Below are positions 40,971-50,531 of a DNA stretch of 64,000 nt, piece by piece. Where the stretch lies: positions 186,001 through 250,000 of the forward strand of contig PAKZ01000024.1 of NCBI GenBank assembly GCA_002706335.1, written 5' to 3'. Source of the DNA: Ahrensia sp. Lineage in GTDB: Bacteria; Pseudomonadota; Alphaproteobacteria; Rhizobiales; Rhizobiaceae. Position 1 is the stretch's first letter, and each line of letters begins with the position of its first letter. The position numbers and the translations under genes are program-made. Under the pieces are notes generated by a model. That model saw only the letters and a program-made list of their open reading frames with translations, ran no database searches and was not told the origin of the DNA.

Positions 40971-41960
40971 ATGTCCGCGAAATCGGCGCTTGAACTCATC
41001 AAACTTACCAAACGCTATGGCGATACGGTCGCCGTCGAGGCAATCGACCAGACGATCCCCAACGGAACCTATGCCTGCCTGCTCGGACCGTCCGGTTGCG
41101 GCAAGTCCTCGACATTGAGGATGATCGCCGGACACGAAACGGTGTCTTCGGGCGACATTCTTCAAAACAGCCTCAACATCACCGATCTGCCGCCGGCGCG
41201 GAGGGGCACGGCGATGATGTTTCAGAGTTATGCGCTGTTTCCACATCTGAGCGTTGTCGACAATGTCGCCTTCTCCCTGAAGATGAAGGGCGTCGACAAG
41301 AAGACGCGCCAGGCTGAAGCCCGTCAGCTTCTCGAGCTGGTAGACATGGCGCCCTATGGCGACAGACTGCCTACACAGCTTTCCGGTGGCCAACAACAAC
41401 GCGTCGCGTTGGCGCGCGCCCTGATCACCAAGCCGTCAATCCTTTTGCTCGACGAGCCGCTTTCCGCGCTCGACCCGTTCCTTCGCATTCGCATGCGCAC
41501 AGAATTGAAGCGGCTGCAGCGCGAGCTCGGCATCTCCTTCATCCATGTCACGCACAGCCAGGACGAGGCACTGGCGCTCGCCGACCACATCATCGTCATG
41601 AATGGCGGTCGCATCGAACAGGACGGCCCGCCGCAGACAGTCTTCGATGCACCGCGCACGGAGTTCGTCGCGCGCTTCATCGGCGGCCATAACATTCTCG
41701 GTGAAACCCACGGCAAGATGGCCGTGCGCACGGACCGCATGTCGATCCTGCAGGATCAGCCCGAGGGACAGGCCATGCCGGCGACCGTCCGCGCTGTCGA
41801 ATATCTCGGCACGATGGTCAACGTCACCGTCGAAGCGCCGGATGCCGGAGAGCTGACGGTCAGCGTCGGCGATACCGCATTCTTCGCCAAACCAGTCGAA
41901 ATCGGCCAGTCCGTCTTTCTTAAATGGAAGCCGGAGCACGCCCACTCGCTTGCGGCCTAG
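40971..41960 (+). CDS. Polyamine-type ABC transporter ATPase (PotA family)
   Basis: This 329-aa ATPase has Walker A GPSGCGKSS, signature LSGGQQQRVALARAL, Walker B ILLLDEPLSALD and the switch His (HVTHSQDEA). A C-terminal TOBE-type domain follows (about 240-329). It powers uptake of a small cation or amide with the next three genes. It is first in the σ54-driven operon. Confidence 0.94.
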   Translation: MSAKSALELIKLTKRYGDTVAVEAIDQTIPNGTYACLLGPSGCGKSSTLRMIAGHETVSSGDILQNSLNITDLPPARRGTAMMFQSYALFPHLSVVDNVAFSLKMKGVDKKTRQAEARQLLELVDMAPYGDRLPTQLSGGQQQRVALARALITKPSILLLDEPLSALDPFLRIRMRTELKRLQRELGISFIHVTHSQDEALALADHIIVMNGGRIEQDGPPQTVFDAPRTEFVARFIGGHNILGETHGKMAVRTDRMSILQDQPEGQAMPATVRAVEYLGTMVNVTVEAPDAGELTVSVGDTAFFAKPVEIGQSVFLKWKPEHAHSLAA

Positions 41961-42024
41961 GCCGTAAACCGGCTGAAGGCATCCCGCCGACAGCCAGTCA
42001 TCGCAGGGAAAAGGAGCACCTACC

Positions 42025-43317
42025 ATGACCACGAAACAGGACAAGAAGGGCGTCAGCCGACGTTCGGTCCTCAAGGGCGCGGCGGCCACGGCCGGCGCTG
42101 CACTTGGATCCGGCGCGATCACCGGATTCCCGACCATCTGGGCGCAGAATATCAAGGACGTGACGCTTCGCCAGTTCGGCACCGGCGTGTCCAACCTCAA
42201 CGACGTCGCGCAGAAGGTGAAGGAAGACCTCGGCTTCACGCTCGAAATGACCGCACTGGATTCCGACAGCGTGACGCAGCGCGCCGCGACACAGCCGGAC
42301 AGCTTCGATATTGCCGACATCGAGTACTGGATCTGCAAAAAGGTCTGGCCGACGGGCAACCTTCAGGCGATGGATACCTCGAAGATCGCTAATTACGACA
42401 AGATCGTCGGCATCTTCAAATCGGGCAAGCTGACGCCGGAAAGCGTTATCGCACAAGGCACCGCGCCGCACTCGGTCGGCTTCGTCGACGGGCCGGACGG
42501 CACGACGTTTGCCAAGGAAGAGACCGGCTGGATGACGCTCATTCCGACGATCTACAATGCCGACACGCTCGGCATCCGTCCCGACCTGATCGGCCGTCCG
42601 ATCGAGAGCTGGACCGAACTATTGAATCCCGAATTCAAGGGCAAGGCCTCGATCCTCGACATCTCCTCGATCGGCATCATGGACATGGCGATGGTTTGCG
42701 AAGCGATGGGCGAGATCGCCTATGGCGACAAGGGCAACATGACCCGCGAGGAGATCGACAAGACCATAGCGATCTTCACGGAAGCCAAAAAGAACGGCCA
42801 GTTCCGCGCCTTCTGGAAGACCTTCGACGAGTCCGTCAACCTGATGGCATCGGGAGAAGTCGTTATCCAGTCCATGTGGTCGCCGGCCATCACCGCGGTC
42901 AAATCGCGCGGTATTCAATGCGTCTACCAGCCGCTCAAGGAAGGCTACCGTTCGTGGGGCGGCGGCATCGGCCTGTCGAAGAGTCTCTCCGGCCTCGAGC
43001 TCGACGCAGCCTACGAATACATCAACTGGTACCTGTCCGGCTGGGTCGGCGGCTACCTTATGCGCCAGGGATACTACTCGGCCGTGCCGGAAACCTCCAA
43101 GGAGTTCATGAGCGAGAACGAATGGGGCTACTGGTTCGAAGGCAAGGAAGCGACCGACGTCATCACCAGCCCGACCGGCGACAAGCTGGCCGAGGCCGGC
43201 GAAACCCGCGACGGCGGTTCCTTCTATGACCGCATGGGTGCCGTGGCCTGCTGGAACGCCGTCATGGACGAGAACCAGTACATGGTGCGCAAGTGGAACG
43301 AATTCATCGCGGCCTAA
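42025..43317 (+). CDS. Polyamine-type ABC transporter binding protein with Tat signal
   Basis: This 430-aa extracellular binding protein (PotD/PotF-like, SBP family 1) begins with a twin-arginine signal (SRRSVLKGAAATAGAALG). A clear ribosome-binding site (AAGGAG) precedes the ATG. Tat export means it folds in the cytoplasm first. Polyamine-type systems also carry other compounds, so the ligand may be an N-rich molecule processed by the downstream genes. Confidence 0.92.
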   Translation: MTTKQDKKGVSRRSVLKGAAATAGAALGSGAITGFPTIWAQNIKDVTLRQFGTGVSNLNDVAQKVKEDLGFTLEMTALDSDSVTQRAATQPDSFDIADIEYWICKKVWPTGNLQAMDTSKIANYDKIVGIFKSGKLTPESVIAQGTAPHSVGFVDGPDGTTFAKEETGWMTLIPTIYNADTLGIRPDLIGRPIESWTELLNPEFKGKASILDISSIGIMDMAMVCEAMGEIAYGDKGNMTREEIDKTIAIFTEAKKNGQFRAFWKTFDESVNLMASGEVVIQSMWSPAITAVKSRGIQCVYQPLKEGYRSWGGGIGLSKSLSGLELDAAYEYINWYLSGWVGGYLMRQGYYSAVPETSKEFMSENEWGYWFEGKEATDVITSPTGDKLAEAGETRDGGSFYDRMGAVACWNAVMDENQYMVRKWNEFIAA

Positions 43318-43330
43318 CGCGGTGAGATCG

Positions 43331-43365
43331 CGGCGCTCCGGTTTTTCCCTATTTCCGGGGCGCCG
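43331..43365 (+). terminator. Attenuator hairpin after the binding-protein gene
   Basis: CGGCGCTCCGG (43331-43341) and CCGGGGCGCCG (43355-43365) form an 11-bp stem with one wobble pair and a 13-nt loop, followed by TTTCC. It lies between the binding protein and permease genes, where partial termination would give excess binding protein. Confidence 0.6.
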
Positions 43366-43447
43366 TTTCCTGGATTCAAACGGATAGCCCAAATCGGACC
43401 AGACCCAGATGTCGGAGCAGACCCAGACCATACCCTTGGAGGTGACA

Positions 43448-44332
43448 ATGCCCGCGCCGACCACCAAACGCCAATCGCATGGCCTGTCCAATGCGTTGAG
43501 CGGCTGGCTTATGTCGCTGCCGTTGGCGCTGATCCTGTTCTTCTTTCTGCTCCTGCCCATCGTGACGATCGTCATCGTCAGTTTCTGGGGCGCGACGGAA
43601 TATTCGATCTATCCGGCCTTCCAGTTCGACAACTACGAATTTCTGCTTACCTCCCCGGTCACCTATCAGGTTTTCCTCAATACCATTAAATATGCGGTGA
43701 TCGCTTGGGCGGCGACGCTGCTGATCGGCTTCACGATCGCCTATTTCCTGGCTTTCCATGTACGATCGCTGGTCTGGCAGATCGCGCTGTTCCTGCTGTG
43801 CACGATCCCGTTCTGGACTTCGAATATCATTCGCATGATTTCCTGGATTCCGTTCCTCGGGCGCAACGGCATCGCCAACTCCACGCTGATCGATCTCGGC
43901 ATAATTGATCAGCCGCTGGAGTGGCTGCTCTACTCGGATTTCGCCGTTATCCTCGCCTTCGTGCATCTCTATACGCTTTTCATGGTGGTGCCGATTTTCA
44001 ACACCATGATGCGCATCGACAAGTCTTTGCTCGAGGCGGCCTATGACAATGGTGCGACCGGTTTCCAGACGCTGACCAATGTGATCATCCCGCTCACAAA
44101 GCCGGGCATCATGATCGGTTCGATTTTCGTCATCACGCTGGTAATGGGCGATTTCATCACTGTGCGTTTCATGTCTGGCTCGCAGAAGGCCAATGTCGGC
44201 CGGCTGATCTCGAACGATATCGGCCTGCTGCAATATCCCTCGGCCTGCGCGACAGCGGTAATCCTGTTGATGACGGTGCTTTTGGTGATTGCTGTAATGC
44301 TACACTTCGTCGACATCCGGAAGGAGCTCTGA
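43448..44332 (+). CDS. Polyamine-type ABC transporter permease 1 (PotB family)
   Basis: This 294-aa permease has about six membrane spans and the EAA loop EAAYDNGATGFQTLTNVIIPLTKPG. I prefer the ATG at 43448, 4 bp after GGAGGTGA; an upstream ATG (43409) has no ribosome-binding site. It forms the channel with the next gene. Confidence 0.92.
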   Translation: MPAPTTKRQSHGLSNALSGWLMSLPLALILFFFLLLPIVTIVIVSFWGATEYSIYPAFQFDNYEFLLTSPVTYQVFLNTIKYAVIAWAATLLIGFTIAYFLAFHVRSLVWQIALFLLCTIPFWTSNIIRMISWIPFLGRNGIANSTLIDLGIIDQPLEWLLYSDFAVILAFVHLYTLFMVVPIFNTMMRIDKSLLEAAYDNGATGFQTLTNVIIPLTKPGIMIGSIFVITLVMGDFITVRFMSGSQKANVGRLISNDIGLLQYPSACATAVILLMTVLLVIAVMLHFVDIRKEL

Positions 44333-44334
44333 TC

Positions 44335-45174
44335 ATGGAAGCCAGACCGCGTTCCTTCTATTTTCTGGCCGCCTTCTTCGTTCTGTTCCTGATCTTCCTG
44401 TACGGGCCGACGATCACGATCGCGATCCTGTCCTTCCAGGGTCCGCAGGGCGGACTGACCTTCCCGATGCGCGGGGTTTCGCTGCACTGGTTCCATGAGC
44501 TTTTCCAGCAACAGGCGGTCGGTGACATCTGGGGCAGCTTCGCCCGGTCCTTCGTGCTCGGCCTGATGGTCATGGTCACGACGGTCGTCGTTTCGGTGAT
44601 GGGCGGGCTCGCATTCCGCAAGCGCTTTCCAGGGTCCGCCGTCATCTTCTACTTGATCATAACCTCGCTGGTGATCCCTTCGATCCTTATTTCGCTCGGC
44701 GTCGGGCTTATCTTCTCGCAATCCGGTCTCACCGTTCACTGGTCGACATCCGGCTTCGGCTCCCAGCTGACCTGGACGTTGCCCTTCGGTCTGCTGATCA
44801 TGTTCGCGGTCTTCAATCGCTTCGACAAGAGCTACGAGGAAGCGGCGCGCGACCAAGGCGCGTCCGCATGGCAGACCATCTGGCATGTCGTGCTACCGAT
44901 CATCGCACCGATGCTGATCGGCGTGGCGCTGTTCGGGTTCACGCTTTCCTATGACGAGTTCGCGCGGACTTTGCTGACGGCAGGCAGCTACAACACCCTG
45001 CCGCTTGAGATCTTCGGCATGACCACCAATGTGACCACGCCGGTGATATTCGCGCTTGGCACGCTTACGACGGGATTCTCGCTGATCATCATCGCGGTGT
45101 TTCTGATCACGGTTCTGGTCCTCAACCGGCGGCGTGCGCGCCTGGGTTCGGATGCCGGCAAGGGCATGGTCTGA
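44335..45174 (+). CDS. Polyamine-type ABC transporter permease 2 (PotC family)
   Basis: This 279-aa permease has an EAA loop (EEAARDQGASAWQTIWHVVLPIIAP), six spans and GPQGG...W near the first periplasmic loop as in PotC. It starts 2 bp after PotB-type permease with GGAG upstream, so the two are translated together. Confidence 0.92.
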   Translation: MEARPRSFYFLAAFFVLFLIFLYGPTITIAILSFQGPQGGLTFPMRGVSLHWFHELFQQQAVGDIWGSFARSFVLGLMVMVTTVVVSVMGGLAFRKRFPGSAVIFYLIITSLVIPSILISLGVGLIFSQSGLTVHWSTSGFGSQLTWTLPFGLLIMFAVFNRFDKSYEEAARDQGASAWQTIWHVVLPIIAPMLIGVALFGFTLSYDEFARTLLTAGSYNTLPLEIFGMTTNVTTPVIFALGTLTTGFSLIIIAVFLITVLVLNRRRARLGSDAGKGMV

Positions 45175-45177
45175 TCC

Positions 45178-45879
45178 ATGCACATACTTGTCATCAATCC
45201 CAATTCGACAGCTTCGATGACGCGTACGATAGAGGCGGCGGCGAAAGCTGTGGCCGGGCAGGGGACGACGATCACCGCAGTCAATCCGACCGACACGCCG
45301 TCGGCCATTCAGGGCGCGGAAGACGGAGCGGCTGCGCTTCCGGGCCTGTTTCGCCTATTCCAGGCCGAAGTGGTCGAAAAGGGCGGCTATGACGCCTGCA
45401 TAATCGCCTGTTTCGACGATACCGGGCTGATGGCGCTTAAAACGCGCTCACCGGTGCCTGTCATCGGGATCGGCGAAGCCGCGTTTCATGCCGCCATGCT
45501 CGTCGGCGAGCGGTTTTCGGTGGTGACGACGCTCGGCGTCTCGGTGCCGGTGATCGAGGCCAATCTCGCAGCTTATGGATTTGCCGCCCGCTGCGGCAAG
45601 GTGCGTGCGTCGGAGGTGCCGGTGTTGTCGCTTGAGACGGACAAGGACGTGTCGTGCGAGACTATCGCAGCAGAAATCGCCGCCGCTCTCGAGGATGACA
45701 AGCCCGACGCAATCGTGCTTGGATGCGCCGGAATGGCCGACCTCGCATTGACCCTTTCCGATCGCTTCCGACTGCCGGTGATCGACGGCGTTGCGGTGGC
45801 GATCGCGCTGGCCGAGGGATTGCGCGCGGCCAATGCCGATCGCTGGGCAGGATCGGGACGTGGGACCCGCGTCGCATGA
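45178..45879 (+). CDS. Asp/Glu/hydantoin-racemase-family protein, allantoin/hydantoin racemase type
   Basis: This 233-aa protein starts with ILVINPNSTASMT, and has the two catalytic cysteines in ACFDDTGL and LGCAGMADL, both as in hydantoin and allantoin racemases. It would interconvert enantiomers of a cyclic ureide or hydantoin. It begins 3 bp after the permease stop. Maleate isomerases and arylmalonate decarboxylases share the fold, but the DDTG and GCAGM contexts favour the racemase group. Confidence 0.85.
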   Translation: MHILVINPNSTASMTRTIEAAAKAVAGQGTTITAVNPTDTPSAIQGAEDGAAALPGLFRLFQAEVVEKGGYDACIIACFDDTGLMALKTRSPVPVIGIGEAAFHAAMLVGERFSVVTTLGVSVPVIEANLAAYGFAARCGKVRASEVPVLSLETDKDVSCETIAAEIAAALEDDKPDAIVLGCAGMADLALTLSDRFRLPVIDGVAVAIALAEGLRAANADRWAGSGRGTRVA

Positions 45880-46736
45880 CGGATATCGTTATTCGTCAGG
45901 CCAGAGAGGCGGAGTTCTCGACCGCTGTTGAGTGGGCGGCGGGAGAAGGGTGGAACCCCGGTATTGATGATCTAAGTGCGTTTTTTGCCGCGGATCCGGA
46001 CGGTTTTTTGATGGGCTTCGTCGATAACGAGCCGGTTTCGTCGATCTCGGTAGTGCGCTACGGCGACGATTTCGGCTTTCTCGGCTTCTACATCGTGCGT
46101 CCGGACTGTCGAGGTTCGGGGGCGGGCATGGCTACCTGGAAAGCGGGTATGCGGCATCTCGATGGCAGGACCGTTGGCCTCGACGGGGTTGTGGAGCAGC
46201 AGGACAATTATTGCAAGAGCGGTTTCTTCCTGGCTGGGCGGAACATCCGGCATACCGGAGTGCCGGTCAGGACGGCGGAACGACGGATCGGCTACGATAT
46301 TCGCTCCGTCAGGTCGAGCGATATCGAAGCGTTGATCGCCTATGACCGTTCGCATTTTCCAGCTGATCGGAGCGCGTTCGTTGCCGACTGGACCTTGCCG
46401 CTGGACGGGGTGCGCCGGGAGAGCCGCGTCGCGGTGAAAGACGGCGGTCTCGTTGGTTACGGCGCGATTCGCGCTTGCCGGGCGGGTTACAAAATTGGGC
46501 CGCTATTCGGAGACGATCCCGAAATTGCCGAAGCACTGCTTTCCGCGCTTGTGCGATCGCTACCGGCGGATGCCGAAGTCTCCCTCGATACGCCCGAGGA
46601 CAATGATGCGGCGGTGGCGTTAGCGGTTCGATCCGGGCTCACGCCTGTGTTCGAAACAGCGCGTATGTATCGCGGCGTAAATCCGAATCTGCCGATCCAT
46701 CGAATTTTCGGCGTCACTACCTTCGAGCTTGGCTGA
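45876..46736 (+). CDS. GNAT acetyltransferase-like protein (double domain)
   Basis: This 286-aa protein has an N-terminal GNAT domain (IVIRQAREAEFSTAVEWAAGEGWNPG; acetyl-CoA loop region YIVRPDCRGSGAGMATW) and a C-terminal second GNAT-like domain (from about 150). It overlaps the racemase gene by 4 bp (ATGA). It might acetylate an amine or amino-acid product of the pathway. Its exact role is not known. Confidence 0.85.
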   Translation: MTDIVIRQAREAEFSTAVEWAAGEGWNPGIDDLSAFFAADPDGFLMGFVDNEPVSSISVVRYGDDFGFLGFYIVRPDCRGSGAGMATWKAGMRHLDGRTVGLDGVVEQQDNYCKSGFFLAGRNIRHTGVPVRTAERRIGYDIRSVRSSDIEALIAYDRSHFPADRSAFVADWTLPLDGVRRESRVAVKDGGLVGYGAIRACRAGYKIGPLFGDDPEIAEALLSALVRSLPADAEVSLDTPEDNDAAVALAVRSGLTPVFETARMYRGVNPNLPIHRIFGVTTFELG

Positions 46737-46742
46737 GCCCCC

Positions 46743-47414
46743 GTGACGAAATCGACCAGCCATGCCCATTTCGACTTTTCCGAACTTGGCGAGCGTGATC
46801 GTTACAAGCTGCTGATCGGGACGGTGATCCCGCGCCCGATTGCGTTGATCACAACGCTGGGGCTCGACGGGCGCGCGAATGCCGGGCCATTCTCCTTCTT
46901 CAACGTGCTGACGCATGATCCCGCCATCGTCGCCATCGGTGTGGAGAACCACGCAGATATGCGTTTCAAGGACACGGCGCGCAATATTCGCGAGACCGAG
47001 GAATTCACGGTGCATATCGCCGACCATGCGATGGTCGAGAAGATGGAGGTCTGCGCGATTAAGTTCGGGCCCGAGGTGGACGAACTGGCCGAAGCCGGTT
47101 TCACGACCGTGCCGGGGCAGATGGTACGCAGCCCGCGTATTCTGGAGGCGCCGGCGGCTTTGGAGTGCCGTCGCTCTATGACGCTGGAGATCAGCCAGGC
47201 GCGCGAGATTATCCTCGGCGAGGTGCTCGGCGTCTTCGTGCGCGAAGATCTTGTCAATGACCGCCTGCACGTCGACAAATACGGTATGGACGCTGTCGGC
47301 CGCCTCGGCGGTCATTCCTATTGCCGGATACGCGACCAGTTCGAGATAAAGACGCTGACGCCGGAGGAGTGGGCTCTCGGCAAACGACCGACGGAAACGG
47401 AGAGCCAGCCGTGA
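46743..47414 (+). CDS. Flavin-reductase-like FMN-binding protein
   Basis: This 223-aa protein has the flavin-reductase-like split-barrel fold (VIPRPIALITTLGLDGRANAGPFSFFNVLTHDP). These bind FMN and supply reduced flavin to monooxygenases or act alone on small substrates. The start is a GTG at 46743 with a weak ribosome-binding site; coupling to the preceding gene (stop 7 bp upstream) is likely. No partner monooxygenase lies in this operon. Confidence 0.85.
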   Translation: MTKSTSHAHFDFSELGERDRYKLLIGTVIPRPIALITTLGLDGRANAGPFSFFNVLTHDPAIVAIGVENHADMRFKDTARNIRETEEFTVHIADHAMVEKMEVCAIKFGPEVDELAEAGFTTVPGQMVRSPRILEAPAALECRRSMTLEISQAREIILGEVLGVFVREDLVNDRLHVDKYGMDAVGRLGGHSYCRIRDQFEIKTLTPEEWALGKRPTETESQP

Positions 47415-48289
47415 CTCTTCCGCATCACGGACGCTATCCCTTTTCGCCGATAGTTGGTCGGCCGGTTTTTTTCTGGCCGGACGGCAGGGGGCTTGCCGTC
47501 TATCTTGGCATGAACCTGGAGTGTTTCTCGTTCGGAGAAGGGCTGGGCGCGGAACTGAGCTATGGCGGTCCGCAGCCGGATATCCTCAATTATGCCTGGC
47601 GCGATTACGGCAACCGGGTCGGCGTCTGGCGGATGATCGAACTGTTCGACCGCCTCGGTATGCCTTGTACCGCTCTCGTCAACAGCGAGATGTACGAGGT
47701 CGCGCCGGAGGTTGTCGCGGCCTTTCGCGACCGGGGCGACGAGATCGCCGGGCATGGACGGACCAATGCGGAAATGCAGGGCGTCTTCCCGGAAGCCGAG
47801 GAGGCGCGGCTGATTGCCGAGGCGACCGGGACCGTCACACGGCATGAGGGCAGGGCGCCGAAAGGGTGGCTGGGGCCATGGATTTCGCAGAGCCGGGGCA
47901 CGCCGGACCTGTTGCAGGAAGCGGGCTACGACTACCTTCTCGACTGGTGCCATGACGACCAGCCGGTCTGGATGGAGACGCGCAATGGCCGTATCCTGTC
48001 CGTTCCCTATCCGCAGGAACTGAACGACATCCCGCAGATTGTCGGGCGCAAGCATGAGGGCAGGGAATTCGCCGACATGATCGTCGACGCCTTCGAGGTC
48101 ATGCTGGCGGAAAGCGAAAGGCGGCCGCTCGTCATGGGCATCGCGCTGCATGCCTATCTGATGGGGCAACCGCATCGCTTCCGACATCTGGAGAAGGCCC
48201 TTGAATATATCCGCGACAAGGGCGGCAAGCGGGTCTGGTGGACGACCGCCGGCGCGATCAACGACCATTACCGGGCGCTCGATCTCTAG
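47411..48289 (+). CDS. Polysaccharide-deacetylase-fold hydrolase (PuuE allantoinase/cyclic imide hydrolase-like)
   Basis: This 292-aa NodB-fold protein resembles PuuE-type allantoinases and cyclic-imide hydrolases, not sugar deacetylases: YPFSPIVGRPVFFWPDGRGLAVYLGMNLECFSFG and ILNYAWRDYGNRVGVWRMIELFDRLGMPCTALVNSE fit that group. It would open a cyclic amide ring. The start is a GTG overlapping the flavin-reductase stop (GTGA). It ends with a 4-bp overlap with the convergent amidohydrolase. Confidence 0.85.
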   Translation: MTLPHHGRYPFSPIVGRPVFFWPDGRGLAVYLGMNLECFSFGEGLGAELSYGGPQPDILNYAWRDYGNRVGVWRMIELFDRLGMPCTALVNSEMYEVAPEVVAAFRDRGDEIAGHGRTNAEMQGVFPEAEEARLIAEATGTVTRHEGRAPKGWLGPWISQSRGTPDLLQEAGYDYLLDWCHDDQPVWMETRNGRILSVPYPQELNDIPQIVGRKHEGREFADMIVDAFEVMLAESERRPLVMGIALHAYLMGQPHRFRHLEKALEYIRDKGGKRVWWTTAGAINDHYRALDL

Positions 48290-49848
48290 CCTTTTGGGGC
48301 TGGGTGAAACCGATTGTAGCGATAGGGCGTGTGGTCGGTGACGACGCCCGTGCCGCCGATGAATTGCTCCAGATGGGGGATCAGCGCGTTGACCATGTTC
48401 CAGGCATTCGCCTCCGCGGCCGTTTCGGGTGCGGCGAGGATATCCCTGATTTCCTGCATGACCGCGTCCCGGTCGATCCCGGTTACGCGACCGTTCTCGA
48501 CAACCTTGCGGCCCGCCACGAAGACCTGATCGATGGCGGATTTCGACGCCCGGTGAAGAACGGTATCGGCGAGTGGAGTGCGTGGCGAAACGAAGGGGCG
48601 CTCGATATCCGCGCGACGCATCAGAACGATGTCGGCTTGCATGTTCGGCTCCAGCCGTCCTGTGACGCCTCCGAACCCCGCCGACCGCGCGCCATGTTCC
48701 GTCGCCATCTGCAGCACGTTTGCCGCGTCGGGCCGGTCGTTGAACAGGCCGCTTTCGCGATGCAGCGCCCAGACCAGTTTCATTTCGATGGTCATGTCAC
48801 GATCGTCCATGATGTTGGACTGGTCGATGCCGAGCGCGACCGGGATCTTCTTCCCCCGCATGCGGTTGACCGGCGCGATGCCGCTGCCAAGCCGCAGGCC
48901 GGAGCCGGCATTGTGGCAGACCATGCAGCCGCATTCGCCCAGCAGGTCGAGATCGGCTTCAGTTGCCCAGTTGCCGTGTCCGAGCGTCAATTCTGGTCCG
49001 AGGCAATCGAGTGCGGCCAGGTGCTGGATCGCCGTGTGGCCGTAACGCGTTTCCGCGACCCGCGCCTGCCGCTCCGTCTCAAGGAGATGCATGTGAACAC
49101 TTGCGCCATGTTTGCGCGCGGTCTCCAAGATCAGTTGCAGGCTATCGTCGCTGCACCAGTGAAGATTGGCCGGCGCGAGGCTCATCCGGACAGTGGGATC
49201 GTCCGCATATTGGACCCGCATTGCCTCGAAGAACTCCATGTAGTCGCGCGTCGGCGTCGCAGCCGCAGCGAGTTGAGGAGCGATCCAGTCGCGAAGATCT
49301 CCCGGGAGCGTCGCAAGCAGCTTCGCATCGTCATCGTAGGAGAGCACGTTGCGGTCGCGCATCATGAAGGAATAGGAGACCCGCATGCCGATCTCGCCAT
49401 AGGCGGAAAGGATCGCATCCATCGTTGCCTCCCAGTTCTCCGGCGTTCCGACAAGGCCGCTATTGATATGGTGGACCGTCGTTGTGCCGCTTTCGAGCAT
49501 TTCGATCGCGGAATAGAGGGTGTCGAGACGGGGCCCGACGCCGCGCATGGCGCGAAAGCGCGGCAACCAGAACTCGAGCGGCGCGAAGGGCACGCCGCCC
49601 ATCAAAGGCGTGATGCCGAAATGGTGGTGGCTGTTGACGAAGCCGGGCAGGGCGATCATCCCCGCGCCGCTTTCGCGAGGCAGGTCGGGGTGGCGCGCGG
49701 TCAGATCGGCGGCAGGGCCGATCTCGGCGATATATCCGTCTTCAACCAGAATTGCTGCATCGCCGAGGCCGTTCGGATCATCGTCGGGGCGAAAGCCGGC
49801 AAGAACAGCGCCGGCGGTCAGAAGGAAGGAGCGCTGCCCCTCAGCCAT
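48286..49848 (-). CDS. Metal-dependent amidohydrolase (TrzN/AtzB/guanine-deaminase-like)
   Basis: This 520-aa amidohydrolase-superfamily enzyme has NSHHHFGITPLMGG (HxH metal motif), HMHLLETE, LGHGNWATEAD (His), CHNAGSGLRLGSGIAPVN and GIDQSNIMDDRDMT (metal Asp). This layout fits the mononuclear deaminase/chlorohydrolase branch that acts on N-heterocycles. It is cotranscribed with the TetR gene (8-bp overlap) and convergent with the σ54-driven operon. ATG at 49848 is chosen over upstream codons inside the TetR gene. Confidence 0.88.
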   Translation of the reverse strand: MAEGQRSFLLTAGAVLAGFRPDDDPNGLGDAAILVEDGYIAEIGPAADLTARHPDLPRESGAGMIALPGFVNSHHHFGITPLMGGVPFAPLEFWLPRFRAMRGVGPRLDTLYSAIEMLESGTTTVHHINSGLVGTPENWEATMDAILSAYGEIGMRVSYSFMMRDRNVLSYDDDAKLLATLPGDLRDWIAPQLAAAATPTRDYMEFFEAMRVQYADDPTVRMSLAPANLHWCSDDSLQLILETARKHGASVHMHLLETERQARVAETRYGHTAIQHLAALDCLGPELTLGHGNWATEADLDLLGECGCMVCHNAGSGLRLGSGIAPVNRMRGKKIPVALGIDQSNIMDDRDMTIEMKLVWALHRESGLFNDRPDAANVLQMATEHGARSAGFGGVTGRLEPNMQADIVLMRRADIERPFVSPRTPLADTVLHRASKSAIDQVFVAGRKVVENGRVTGIDRDAVMQEIRDILAAPETAAEANAWNMVNALIPHLEQFIGGTGVVTDHTPYRYNRFHPAPKG

Positions 49849-50443
49849 TGGCCATGAGACGCGCGGCTGCGTTGCGCCCGTGATCGGCGACATTGGGATC
49901 GCGTGTGATCAGCGCGGCGACGATGGCACCGTCTATCAGGAGATTGAGTTCATGGGTAAGCCCGTCCGGATCGTCCGGCCGCGCGTCGCGCGCGAGTTCG
50001 GTGATCTTGCCCAGCACGATCTTCTTGTGTTTCAGCGTCAGCAGACGGATGCGGTCGTCTTCCTTGTCATGCTCACCGACGGCATTGATGAAGGGGCAGC
50101 CGTAGAAATTCTCCTCGGCAAACCATTTTTTCAGGACGTCGAAAAGGTGCACGAGCCTGTCGCTGGCGGAGCCGGGCAGGGCGTCGACTTCCGCCGAGAA
50201 CCACTCCCGCCAGGTCGAACCTTCCCGTTCCAGCACGGCCTCGATCAGGCCTTCCTTCGAGCCGAACGCCTTGTAGAGGGTTGTCTTTGCCGTTCCGGCG
50301 GCGGCGACGATCGCGTCTACCCCCGTAGCGTTGATGCCATAGCGGCAAAAGAGGTCGCTCGCCGCCAGAAGAAGGCGCTCCCGCGCGGCTCCCGGGTAGT
50401 GGGCGATGTTGTCCGCGGCGGTTGTGGCGGGTTCGGCGGTCAC
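49841..50443 (-). CDS. TetR-family transcriptional regulator
   Basis: This 200-aa regulator has a typical TetR helix-turn-helix (RERLLLAASDLFCRYGINATGVDAIVAAAGTAKTTLYKAFGSKEGLIEAV, residues about 21-70) and a variable ligand domain with GCPFINAVGEH, as in the YxaF/LmrA-like subgroup. It lies upstream of, and divergent from, the cyanase-containing ABC operon. Imperfect palindromes there (50644-50661 and 50696-50713) are its probable operators. Confidence 0.9.
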   Translation of the reverse strand: MTAEPATTAADNIAHYPGAARERLLLAASDLFCRYGINATGVDAIVAAAGTAKTTLYKAFGSKEGLIEAVLEREGSTWREWFSAEVDALPGSASDRLVHLFDVLKKWFAEENFYGCPFINAVGEHDKEDDRIRLLTLKHKKIVLGKITELARDARPDDPDGLTHELNLLIDGAIVAALITRDPNVADHGRNAAARLMANG

Positions 50444-50531
50444 GGCGACCTCCCAGGGTGAACAGAACGATCATTATCCCTTAGATCGCCGGAAGACCTT
50501 TTTCAACGGTTAGAAAATCCGCTTCTCACAA

